Notes: generated from the letters alone by a model not told the origin. Positions 1-5,406 are shown, counted from the first letter of the stretch. The stretch is 23,926 bases of DNA from a virus (IMGVR_UViG_3300047481_001034:1-23926); one strand, 5' to 3'. Numbers and translations are program-made.

Positions 1-372
1 ACACTTATCATCACCTCTGTCAATATAAAATCGTAGGGTACCAAACTTTTCTTTTACCTGAATGACAATCGGAAGTCTTTCTCGTTCTTCTTCCATTTTT
101 TGTTTGGCTTCGGCAATCTCTTCATCGGTAATTGGTTTTTTGCTCCACGGTTTTATACCTGTATCATTTTTCCATTCTATAAGGTCATCATAATGCTCTT
201 TTGCGTATCTATATTTCGAACTCAGAAGACCACAGAGAGTGTCAATGATATTGTACCACCCATCACCACATTCAAAACCCCAACACATGGCTGTGGTTTG
301 CATGTCTCCATAACGATCCCGAAAAATCTCTGAATACTTTTCTACAAGTTTCTTATCAAGTTCTTCTCTCAT
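1..372 (-). CDS. Conserved phage hypothetical protein, C-terminus cut by window edge
   Basis: The reading frame stays open for 124 codons from an ATG at 372 to the window edge, so the C-terminus is missing. The visible protein begins MREELDKKLVEKYSEIFRD, then has a Cys/Trp-rich stretch (CWGFECGDGWYNIIDTLCG, about residues 30-48), a charged helical middle, and VKEKFGTLRFYIDRGDDK near the edge. A 'GWYNII...KEKFGTLRFY' pattern recurs in unnamed proteins of marine and other tailed phages (recalled, not searched). No function is known to me. An in-frame GTG lies four codons upstream at 384; ATG is preferred. It is the last visible gene of the minus operon that begins near 3500. Confidence 0.8.
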   Translation of the reverse strand, partial: MREELDKKLVEKYSEIFRDRYGDMQTTAMCWGFECGDGWYNIIDTLCGLLSSKYRYAKEHYDDLIEWKNDTGIKPWSKKPITDEEIAEAKQKMEEERERLPIVIQVKEKFGTLRFYIDRGDDKC

Positions 373-396
373 TCTTTCACTCACAAAGATTCTTTG

Positions 397-549
397 CTAC
401 ATAATAATTAGTTCCCATATCCAACTCCAAATTAGTACGACAATTAGAACAATCACAAAAAGTTCCATAAGTGTGAAATCAAAAATTCTTTCTTTTAACT
501 GATACTCATAGAACCATCTTTTACAATATGCGAACAATGATTGTATCAT
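397..549 (-). CDS. Small single-pass membrane protein, 50 aa
   Basis: A 50-codon frame starts at ATG 549, 9 bases after the stop of the coiled-coil gene, with a GAG-containing weak ribosome site (ATTGAGATTCAACA) before it, and ends in TAG 25 bases before the next start. Residues 1-25 are polar and aromatic (MIQSLFAYCKRWFYEYQLKE). The rest is one hydrophobic segment (LMELFVIVLIVVLIWSWIWE), predicting a tail-anchored inner-membrane protein with the N-terminus inside. It fits exactly between two genes on the same strand, which supports it despite its size. Function unknown; many T4-like marine phages carry such micro-membrane proteins. Confidence 0.65.
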   Translation of the reverse strand: MIQSLFAYCKRWFYEYQLKERIFDFTLMELFVIVLIVVLIWSWIWELIIM

Positions 550-558
550 TGTTGAATC

Positions 559-741
559 TCAATAGTTTTGTACGATCCAAGATTCTAATTCTTTTACACG
601 ATTTTCTAAAACTGAAACCGCAGTTCTTAAATGCCCAGTATCATGATTTTCAAATCTAGACTTTAAAACTTGAATTTCATCTTTGAGTGCTTCAACATGA
701 GCCACTCGATCATACACTTCCACATTTGTTACTATACTCAT
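559..741 (-). CDS. Small coiled-coil protein, 60 aa
   Basis: The start ATG at 741 overlaps the stop of the 369-aa gene as ATGA. A second input is likely: a sigma70-type promoter (757-785) predicts a 9-nt leader GAGGATATT carrying its own Shine-Dalgarno sequence. The protein has heptad-like spacing through HVEALKDEIQVLKSRFENH and VSVLENRVKELESWIVQN, so it is probably an oligomerising helix. There is no membrane segment, cysteine or recognisable domain. Function unknown. The dedicated promoter means it can be expressed apart from the long upstream gene. Confidence 0.75.
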   Translation of the reverse strand: MSIVTNVEVYDRVAHVEALKDEIQVLKSRFENHDTGHLRTAVSVLENRVKELESWIVQNY

Positions 742-1847
742 AATATCCTCACTATAATAGTATCATCATTCACCCGTCCTGTCAAGAGTGCTTCTTTGGT
801 AGTCAGGTCTGGTAAAATGCGCTTGAGTTTCACTTTGCCAGCATCTAACAAATCTTTCAGCACCACTTCTGGTTTGCGTAGTTTCTTGCCAATTGAAGTC
901 TGCTCATTGTAATTTTGCAGTGTGCTACCTTTGACTGTTATGCCCTTTGCATTGTCTGCATTGTAGACACCAAGCAACTTAGTTTTGGTATTGTATGTCC
1001 ACACTTGCAATGCGCCAACAATCTTTTCTGGAGACACGCTCGTTAGATTGAGTTCGGCAAACTCTTTTAGATACTTCATTTTTGCGACAACCAGCGTAGC
1101 CGGCTTTTCTTTCACTCTGCGCTTTTTGCGAATTGGTTTGTTCGCACTGACCATGCGGTTTGTCTCAGAGACAATTGTATCCAACAATTCTTTGAATCGT
1201 TTCAATTGTACTTTAGAGAAATTAGAATAGCCTTCTTTCAACTGATCATCAGTCCCAGTCAGAACTTCTTCAATTTCTTTTGCACGGTCAATGAAGACAT
1301 CGCAAATTTTCTTGGATACAACTGAAGAGTATTGGCGTGACTTGAGTAGATTTACAATGTCGCCTTTTTGTTTGCAGTCATTTAAAATGAACTCGTCAAT
1401 GTAGCCTTCAATCTCGCCGATCTCTTCGTTTGCTTTTTCTGCAATTCGGCTCTGAATTGAAATGACTTGTGCTTTAGGCTTTTCTTCTACCTTAGTCTTT
1501 TTGATTTCTTTAGACTTAGCTAACAACTGTTTATACTTTTCTGCATACAGTGTTTTGATTCGCTCGTTTGGTATCAAACCAATACATAGCATACGAGACA
1601 ACCAACCCAACTGAAGATCAAATGCATTGTCTGGTAAAGAACTGACAAGTGCAATTTCTTCTTTGGAACGATTGATGAATTTTAGATATTCAAGAGTAAA
1701 TGCTTTTGCATCTTTGCGATTACAAAAGTAATTGTACCATGAGAATGCGGAAGAAACATTTGAGTCATTACACTCAACGTCTTTCCAAATTGGTTCAGAG
1801 CCTACATACTTTTCATCACCACCAGTCGAAATTTTCGACAGTTTCAT
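738..1847 (-). CDS. Conserved hypothetical phage protein, 369 aa
   Basis: The start at ATG 1847 follows the previous stop by 3 bases and has an AGGATC ribosome site. The N-terminal ~110 residues are helical with several aromatic residues. Residues ~115-215 are Lys/Glu-rich (KEIKKTKVEEKPKAQVISI), then a basic linker (IRKKRRVKEKP, about 240-250). The C-terminal ~110 residues look beta-rich, with ALQVWTYNTKTKLLGVYNAD and TSIGKKLRKPEVVLKDLL. I recall similar C-terminal motifs in unnamed marine T4-like phage proteins, but no named domain. The basic linker and size would suit a nucleic-acid or scaffold role; that is only a guess. Its end overlaps the next gene by ATGA. Confidence 0.8.
   Translation of the reverse strand: MKLSKISTGGDEKYVGSEPIWKDVECNDSNVSSAFSWYNYFCNRKDAKAFTLEYLKFINRSKEEIALVSSLPDNAFDLQLGWLSRMLCIGLIPNERIKTLYAEKYKQLLAKSKEIKKTKVEEKPKAQVISIQSRIAEKANEEIGEIEGYIDEFILNDCKQKGDIVNLLKSRQYSSVVSKKICDVFIDRAKEIEEVLTGTDDQLKEGYSNFSKVQLKRFKELLDTIVSETNRMVSANKPIRKKRRVKEKPATLVVAKMKYLKEFAELNLTSVSPEKIVGALQVWTYNTKTKLLGVYNADNAKGITVKGSTLQNYNEQTSIGKKLRKPEVVLKDLLDAGKVKLKRILPDLTTKEALLTGRVNDDTIIVRIL
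757..785 (-). promoter_or_regulatory. Sigma70-type promoter inside the 3' end of the 369-aa gene
   Basis: On the minus strand TTGACA (785-780) and TACTAT (762-757) are separated by 17 bases. The expected start at about 750 gives the leader GAGGATATT directly before ATG 741. The -35 is a perfect consensus match and the spacing is optimal. The whole element lies within the last codons of the upstream gene. Confidence 0.65.
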
Positions 1848-1850
1848 AAT

Positions 1851-2159
1851 TTATGATCCTAAAGTAAATTCAATCTTACGAACAGAGTCAAACCTAAAAG
1901 AGCGCCACTCGTTTAATTCCAAGTCTACCACAGAGAGTACTTCTTCGTTTTCTTTGCGTACTGCACCAGTCTTTTTCTCATACGCTGGCATGTCTTGTTC
2001 ACGCAATGATGCCTTCATGACTCTCATTGTACCATCTTTTTTCTGGAATGTCAAGGTGGCAGTCTCACGTCGGAGAATACCTTTAATCCATTCACGAAAA
2101 ATCTTTTGATCTTTTTCACTCATTTGAGTATAACTGTTATCCAACACTTCATTTTTCAT
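1851..2159 (-). CDS. SH3/Sm-like barrel protein, WYL_2 (DUF2693) type
   Basis: Frame-open sequence reaches 2177, but the ribosome site TGAGGAGAGAA sits just before tandem ATGs at 2162 and 2159, so the protein starts (M)MKNEVLDNSY, about 102 aa. That ribosome site lies inside the last codons of the upstream glutaredoxin-like gene, whose end overlaps this start. The core ETATLTFQKKDGTMRVMKAS followed by LELNEWRSFRFDSVRKIEF matches the 'KKDGT-RxMK ... WRSFRxDSV' pattern of the small phage family named DUF2693/WYL_2, described as an Sm-like SH3 barrel (family recalled). A ligand- or nucleic-acid-binding role is plausible; no function is established here. Confidence 0.75.
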   Translation of the reverse strand: MKNEVLDNSYTQMSEKDQKIFREWIKGILRRETATLTFQKKDGTMRVMKASLREQDMPAYEKKTGAVRKENEEVLSVVDLELNEWRSFRFDSVRKIEFTLGS

Positions 2160-2406
2160 CATTTCTCTCCTCATCAAATTTAACCATGGTATACAGATAA
2201 TCGTACAACTCTTTTAGTCCACCAATATATTTTGGTCCATCGTATATGTGCGGAACATGATTTGTTTCTGGAATCAACCGATGCAATTGTTGAATTGTAT
2301 AGTCTTTTCCAAGAACAAAAGTCTTGTATTCTTTTTGACAGACAATCAATAGATTCTCTGATTTTTCAGTCGCTAGACTGTTTCTTGCCCCGTATATGTA
2401 AAACAT
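2149..2406 (-). CDS. Glutaredoxin-fold protein lacking the CxxC motif
   Basis: The 85-aa length and layout match phage glutaredoxins: strand FYIYG at the N-terminus, helix, then the cis-proline block HVPHIYDG (Pro52) and KYIGGLKELYDYL (Gly62-Gly63), the GSH-contact region of the family. At the position of the redox motif, however, the sequence is S10-L-A-T13 rather than C-x-x-C. The only cysteine is Cys23, away from the active site. Thiol-disulfide exchange by the usual mechanism, and normal electron donation to ribonucleotide reductase, should therefore be lost. It could be a glutathione-binding or protein-binding remnant. The start shares one base with the upstream stop (TAATG). The fold call is good; the activity is doubtful. 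Confidence 0.75.
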   Translation of the reverse strand: MFYIYGARNSLATEKSENLLIVCQKEYKTFVLGKDYTIQQLHRLIPETNHVPHIYDGPKYIGGLKELYDYLYTMVKFDEERNDEK

Positions 2407-2786
2407 TATTGACCTGATCGGACCGAAACATAGTTTCCTGGATCATGATCAAAAAATGATTTAAGCAAAACGCCGTTGTAATTGTATGTCACTTCATATC
2501 CCTTTAGCACCTTAAATATTTCTCTTCGTATCTCCTGATTACAAATTTGATTGTTGCGGTAAACCACTTCTACATTTCCACGAGAATCAAAATGCCGAGA
2601 TTGAATTGTATTGCGACAAATGATCTTTGGAACGTGATGCACCACTTCATTATATATTGCAGTCTTATGCACAATCGGTGCGGTGTGTATAGAATTATTT
2701 TCAGAAAATTCTGTTACCACATTGACTGCGGCATAGGAAGTGTGTGCAAACAATGCACACACAAAAAGACTTTTATTCCACTGCAT
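2406..2786 (-). CDS. Secreted protein related to the C-terminus of its 17-kDa-antigen-like neighbour
   Basis: 126 aa with a signal peptide (MQWNKSLFVCALFAHTSYAA, likely cleaved after YAA). There is no lipobox, so export to the periplasm or envelope is expected. The C-terminal ~35 residues (KGYEVTYNYNGVLLKSFFD then HDPGNYVSV) align by eye with the end of the upstream protein (TGYNVTFEYNGQLRTARMN then RDPGHTITL). Two central cysteines (in IICRN and QICNQE) also mirror cysteines flanking the glycine zipper of the neighbour. The glycine-zipper segment itself is absent, so this looks like a duplicated copy that lost the insertion segment. It overlaps the upstream gene by 14 nt. Function unknown. 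Confidence 0.75.
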   Translation of the reverse strand: MQWNKSLFVCALFAHTSYAAVNVVTEFSENNSIHTAPIVHKTAIYNEVVHHVPKIICRNTIQSRHFDSRGNVEVVYRNNQICNQEIRREIFKVLKGYEVTYNYNGVLLKSFFDHDPGNYVSVRSGQ

Positions 2787-3252
2787 AGATGTTTGTCACA
2801 GTTTTAAGTGTAATCGTATGACCTGGGTCACGATTCATTCTTGCGGTGCGTAATTGACCATTGTACTCAAAAGTAACATTGTATCCAGTTACCCGATTGA
2901 AGTGTTCACGATCTTGATATGTGACGCATCTTTCAACCATTCGTGACTGAGATGGCGAGTTTTGACTGCCAATCATTGCGCCAGCAATTGCACCAACTGC
3001 GGTGCCAGTGTCTTTGTCTTTTGCAATTGCACGACCTGTTGCACCACCGACAATTGCACCAACCACTGCGCCCGAATTGTCTCTCGTCACTTCTTCAACA
3101 TAAGAACAAGAGGTTCTTGGCACAGACCTGAAACTCTGTACAGTAATTGGTTCTACACTCATGACCCGAGCATTTACATAGGATGTAATGTTATCAGCAT
3201 AGGCTGAAAGACTGAATGTTAGACCAGCAATTAGTGCAACATGCGTTTTCAT
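2773..3252 (-). CDS. Exported glycine-zipper protein, 17-kDa surface-antigen-like
   Basis: 159 aa with a signal peptide (MKTHVALIAGLTFSLSAYAD) and a glycine zipper in residues ~60-95 (GAVVGAIVGGATGRAIAKDK, then GTAVGAIAGAMIG). This is the signature of Rick_17kDa_Anti / Gly-zipper_2TM proteins of proteobacterial outer membranes. Unlike most bacterial members there is no lipobox cysteine, so it is a soluble or membrane-inserting periplasmic protein and not a lipoprotein. The C-terminal domain (about 120-155) is beta-like and shared with the next gene. An AAGGG ribosome site precedes the ATG. A phage copy may modify or permeabilise the infected envelope; that is inference. Confidence 0.8.
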   Translation of the reverse strand: MKTHVALIAGLTFSLSAYADNITSYVNARVMSVEPITVQSFRSVPRTSCSYVEEVTRDNSGAVVGAIVGGATGRAIAKDKDTGTAVGAIAGAMIGSQNSPSQSRMVERCVTYQDREHFNRVTGYNVTFEYNGQLRTARMNRDPGHTITLKTVTNIYAVE

Positions 3253-3254
3253 TG

Positions 3255-3482
3255 TTAACCCTTTTTAACTTTGATTACTCCGCTAAACATAACGCCTAAC
3301 CAAAATTTTACCCATGCAAGTGCAAATACCGTTGTCCATGTAAGAGGTATAATTTCAGTCGCAAAAAGAACATTAATAGATAAAATGGTAAACGAAGCCG
3401 CTATCAGTAAAAAACTAAATGCAACTGCGGCAACGAAAACGGCTACACCAACGATACCACTAATTGTAAGATCATTTTTCAT
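3255..3482 (-). CDS. Small two-span membrane protein, 75 aa
   Basis: The chosen start is ATG 3482 (MKNDLTISGIVGVAVFVAA) because GTGGAG lies 5 bases upstream and because a promoter -10 box (3507-3512) overlaps the upstream ATG at 3506, which could not be in the transcript. Two long hydrophobic segments cover about residues 8-38 and 45-65, with a basic end KVKKG. It is the first gene of a promoter-driven operon leading into the two secreted proteins. No family recognised; a holin or envelope role cannot be judged from this. Confidence 0.7.
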   Translation of the reverse strand: MKNDLTISGIVGVAVFVAAVAFSFLLIAASFTILSINVLFATEIIPLTWTTVFALAWVKFWLGVMFSGVIKVKKG

Positions 3483-3506
3483 AACTTCTCCACTTTTGAA
3501 AGACAT

Positions 3507-3536
3507 AGTATAGCATATTTATATTGTCTTTGTCAA
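3507..3536 (-). promoter_or_regulatory. Sigma70-type promoter with extended -10 for the 3482-1 operon
   Basis: Minus-strand TTGACA (3536-3531) and TATACT (3512-3507) are 18 bases apart, with a TGC just before the -10 (extended -10 form). The predicted start near 3500 gives an 18-nt leader containing GTGGAG before ATG 3482. The same TGCTATACT nonamer occurs in the promoter at 3868-3895. Confidence 0.7.
3516..3523 (-). promoter_or_regulatory. TATAAATA octamer, T4-type late promoter candidate
   Basis: A perfect TATAAATA on the minus strand lies in the spacer of the sigma70-type promoter above. T4 late promoters use this octamer, read by gp55-type sigma. Its position would start RNA near 3510, still upstream of ATG 3482. 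The gene could thus be expressed both early and late; the overlap may also be chance in AT-rich DNA. Confidence 0.45.
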
Positions 3537-3546
3537 GTGTTGAATT

Positions 3547-3861
3547 TTAGAAAGTATTTAATGACGGTTCAAATTCTGCAATCAACTCACGCTCACGCTG
3601 ATGAGCAGGCTTACGACCACGAACAACTTCAAGCACCTCATAGTGCCACTCACAATCGTCAAGGACCCGAAGTGCATTACAAAAATTCCAAGATTTATTT
3701 TCGCACCGCGCACGGCTCACATGTTTCTGCCAGCGAATCTTGACAGACTTGAGGTACGCTTGACCGAGTGCGACAGTCAGACCGATGTAGGTGTCGCCGG
3801 TGTCTACGCAAGTGACGCGGTAGATCACGTGGTTTCGATCTGATCTTTTCTTTCTCATCAT
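3547..3861 (-). CDS. GIY-YIG family nuclease, 103-104 aa
   Basis: Start is at tandem ATGs 3861/3858 (MMRKKRSDRN), just after a promoter; the open frame further upstream runs through that promoter. The variant GIY strand is HVIYRV (11-16), YIG is at 25-27 (TYIGLT), the Arg/His helix is RWQKHVSR (43-50), and the metal-binding Glu is in HQRERELIAEFEPSLN (Glu92), as in small single-domain GIY-YIG nucleases. There is no added DNA-binding domain. GC is markedly higher than the neighbours: 65 G/C in the 120 bases 3721-3840 against 17 in 60 at 3481-3540, suggesting recent acquisition. It is a free-standing gene next to an opposite-strand island, as homing endonucleases often are. Confidence 0.8.
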   Translation of the reverse strand: MMRKKRSDRNHVIYRVTCVDTGDTYIGLTVALGQAYLKSVKIRWQKHVSRARCENKSWNFCNALRVLDDCEWHYEVLEVVRGRKPAHQRERELIAEFEPSLNTF

Positions 3862-3867
3862 GTTTAT

Positions 3868-3895
3868 AGTATAGCACATTTGGTAAATATTGCAA
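3868..3895 (-). promoter_or_regulatory. Promoter giving a near-leaderless GIY-YIG transcript
   Basis: Minus-strand TTGCAA (3895-3890), 16-base spacer and extended -10 TGCTATACT (TATACT at 3873-3868). The expected start falls at or within a base or two of the ATG at 3861, so the mRNA would be leaderless or nearly so, and no Shine-Dalgarno sequence is available. Confidence 0.6.
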
Positions 3896-3957
3896 GGGTT
3901 TTTTTGCACTTTTTTTGATGTGTTGCACAAAAACAACGCTATGTAAGTACTCACTAA

Positions 3958-3965
3958 CATAAATA
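3958..3965 (+). promoter_or_regulatory. Late-promoter-like octamer before the plus-strand island
   Basis: CATAAATA, one mismatch from TATAAATA, lies 21 bases before the ATG at 3987 with a strong AAAAGGAGATTAAA ribosome site between. It is the best promoter candidate for the plus-strand genes; I see no convincing -35/-10 pair in 3900-3986. Confidence 0.4.
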
Positions 3966-3986
3966 ATACGTCAAAAGGAGATTAAA

Positions 3987-4289
3987 ATGGTCAAATATTT
4001 ACTGAGTGCGCTTATGTTAGTAAGTACTTACTTACCAAATTTAGTTTTCGCTCAACAACTTCAGTGTGGTGACCCTAAAGAAGTAATTAAAGATTTGAAA
4101 GAAAAATTTAATGAAGAGCCTATGTACATTATGCAAAATTTTCAACAAAGCAACTTAGTAGTTTTCATAAATAAAAATACAAAAGATTGGACTCTGGTTG
4201 TATTTGATTCTGAAGGAACAATCGCTTGTTTGGTATCAGCAGGTACCAACTTTACATTATTAGAAAATAAAAACAACAAAAATCTTTGA
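3987..4289 (+). CDS. Small secreted protein of a bacterial-like family, 100 aa
   Basis: A strong AAAAGGAG ribosome site precedes ATG 3987. The signal peptide MVKYLLSALMLVSTYLPNLV ends at FAQ, then QLQCGDPKEVIKDLKEKFNEE, a central LVVFINKNTKDWTLVVFDS, and a second cysteine in GTIACLVSAGTNF. The layout 'CGD-KEVIxxLxxKFxE ... W.L...GTxCLxxAG' resembles a small exported protein common in marine Alphaproteobacteria and their phages (recalled). The two cysteines could form a disulfide in the periplasm. It opens the only plus-strand operon of the window. Function unknown. Confidence 0.8.
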   Translation: MVKYLLSALMLVSTYLPNLVFAQQLQCGDPKEVIKDLKEKFNEEPMYIMQNFQQSNLVVFINKNTKDWTLVVFDSEGTIACLVSAGTNFTLLENKNNKNL

Positions 4290-4347
4290 ACTAAAATAAT
4301 TCAGCAGTATATTGATCATATCATGTCCACCTTAAAAGGGGCTTTAC

Positions 4348-4875
4348 ATGATCGACCCAGTATCGGCGTTAGCATTGGCCACGGCCGCGTTTAATGGAAT
4401 TAAAAAAGCAGTAGAGATTGGTAAAGAAGTTTCGGATGTTTATAGTCAACTAAGTTCATGGGCAGGTCACATGAGCGATTTGCAAGAATGCATTTCAGAG
4501 TCAGAAAAAGTACAAAAGAAACCAGGTTTATTTGATAAGATAGGTTTTTCTAAGTCAGCAACTTCAGAAGCATTTGACATGCTGGTTGCAAAGCAAAAAG
4601 TAAAAGAGATGGAAGAAGAGATTCGTCATATGTTTTTGTACGGCGATTTGCAACATCTAGGTCTTGATGGTCTTCGTGACTTTTATCAAATGCGTAGAAA
4701 GATAAAAGAAGACCGTGAAAAAATGATTTATGAACAAGCAAGAGCAAGAAAGAATTTGTTTGATGCAATTAAATTATATGGAACGATAGCACTTGTTGTA
4801 CTCATCGGTGGAAGCATACTTTGGTTTATGGTTGATATGGTAATTGTAATGGGTCAAGAGGCGGGTAAGTGGTAG
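4348..4875 (+). CDS. Conserved phage protein with C-terminal membrane anchor, 175 aa
   Basis: AAAAGGGG precedes ATG 4348. The N-terminus MIDPVSALALATAAFNGIKK is alanine-rich and amphipathic. Residues ~45-145 are charged and helical, with MRRKIKEDREKMIYEQARAR as a basic coiled stretch. One transmembrane segment follows (GTIALVVLIGGSILWFMVDM, about 148-168). I recall proteins with the same 'DPxSALALATxAFN' start and C-terminal span in cyanophages and pelagiphages, always unnamed; a virion-internal or membrane-injection role is possible but unproven. Confidence 0.8.
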   Translation: MIDPVSALALATAAFNGIKKAVEIGKEVSDVYSQLSSWAGHMSDLQECISESEKVQKKPGLFDKIGFSKSATSEAFDMLVAKQKVKEMEEEIRHMFLYGDLQHLGLDGLRDFYQMRRKIKEDREKMIYEQARARKNLFDAIKLYGTIALVVLIGGSILWFMVDMVIVMGQEAGKW

Positions 4876-4877
4876 AA

Positions 4878-5039
4878 ATGCAGATACTACATAATCGAAA
4901 CGGTTACTACAAGCAGTATGTAGTAACCGATGATGACTTTGTTGTTGCAGTCATAACTGATATGACTATGGCAGAAGAATTAGAAAAAGAAATACAAAAA
5001 AAGAACAGAGAGTATGATGCTAATCGAAAAAATGTTTGA
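4878..5039 (+). CDS. Small hypothetical protein, 53 aa
   Basis: The ATG at 4878 follows the stop of the 175-aa gene by two bases, suggesting coupling; the upstream ribosome site is poor. The protein reads MQILHNRNGYYKQYVVTDDD, a hydrophobic strand FVVAVITDM, then a charged helix ending NVKR-like (REYDANRKNV). It has no cysteine, signal or membrane span. Tight packing and codon content support it; function unknown. Confidence 0.65.
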   Translation: MQILHNRNGYYKQYVVTDDDFVVAVITDMTMAEELEKEIQKKNREYDANRKNV

Positions 5040-5127
5040 TCTATACGTTAAAACTTGTTTGCAACTTTGGTACTTGCCATATGCCCTTATTGGGAATATG
5101 ACAAGTAACTCATGTAAACCGAATTAA
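5017..5127 (+). CDS. Possible micro-protein, 36 aa
   Basis: An ATG at 5017, within the end of the 53-aa gene and after an AGAGAG weak ribosome site, opens 36 codons (MLIEKMFDLYVKTCLQLWYL then PYALIGNMTSNSCKPN). The 'CLxLWYLPYAxIGNMT' look recalls short membrane-associated peptides in marine T4-like phages. Its stop at 5125-5127 overlaps the last codon positions of the convergent gene, and the plus-strand terminator follows 18 bases later, which fits a genuine last gene of the operon. Short length keeps this tentative. Confidence 0.45.
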   Translation: MLIEKMFDLYVKTCLQLWYLPYALIGNMTSNSCKPN

Positions 5128-5387
5128 GATTTACGTCCGCTACGACCAGCAGTCTTTGCTTTGACTGCTGGTTTTTTTACCGCAGTTTTTGCCTTCGCTA
5201 CTGTTGCTTTTGCTTTCTTTACAACTTCAGTTTTCTTTACGGCTTCAACCGTATTTTGAACTGCCGCTTTTACATCTTCAGCATCAACTTTACCATCTTG
5301 ATTGACATCAAATCCCTTTGTCTCACGATTAAAGTAAATTAATGTCCCGACAACTATAACTACAACTAGCGCAATAAGAATTTCCAT
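5124..5387 (-). CDS. Membrane-anchored EF-hand/dockerin-loop protein with Lys/Ala-rich tail
   Basis: 87 aa with three parts. Residues 2-19 form one transmembrane helix (MEILIALVVVIVVGTLIYF). Residues 27-38 form a calcium-type loop, DVNQDGKVDAED, with Asp27, Asn29, Asp31, Gly32, Asp35 and Asp38 at positions 1, 3, 5, 6, 9 and 12; Asp at position 12 is dockerin-like. Residues ~45-87 are a histone-H1-like tail of repeated Lys, Ala, Val and Pro (KKAKATVAKAKTAVKKP) ending GRSGRKS. AAGGAG is placed well before ATG 5387 and a perfect TATAAATA lies 20 bases further up, so late expression is expected. A basic cytoplasmic tail could bind DNA or phospholipid. Function unknown; the 3' end also encodes the opposite-strand terminator. 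Confidence 0.8.
   Translation of the reverse strand: MEILIALVVVIVVGTLIYFNRETKGFDVNQDGKVDAEDVKAAVQNTVEAVKKTEVVKKAKATVAKAKTAVKKPAVKAKTAGRSGRKS
5146..5178 (+). terminator. Strong intrinsic terminator of the plus-strand operon
   Basis: CCAGCAGTC (5146-5154), loop TTTGCTTT, GACTGCTGG (5163-5171), then seven T (5172-5178): a perfect 9-bp stem and U-tract. It works only in plus orientation (no T-run on the other side) and lies wholly inside the 3' coding part of the convergent minus-strand gene. Confidence 0.85.
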
Positions 5388-5406
5388 AACATCTCCTTAA
5401 AAAATT

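Noticed and set aside
738-1230. Plus-strand frames across the long 369-aa gene
   Set aside because: They lack ribosome sites and lie antisense to a gene with good packing and codon pattern; shadows.
3255-3482. Calling the 2-span protein a holin
   Set aside because: It is far from the lysis cassette and heads an operon of secreted proteins; two spans alone are not enough.
3483-3506. Longer start (ATG 3506) for the 2-span membrane protein
   Set aside because: A promoter -10 box overlaps that ATG, and a good ribosome site serves ATG 3482.
3862-3960. N-terminal extension of the GIY-YIG gene
   Set aside because: The extra residues lie across the promoter and show no domain; composition differs from the nuclease.
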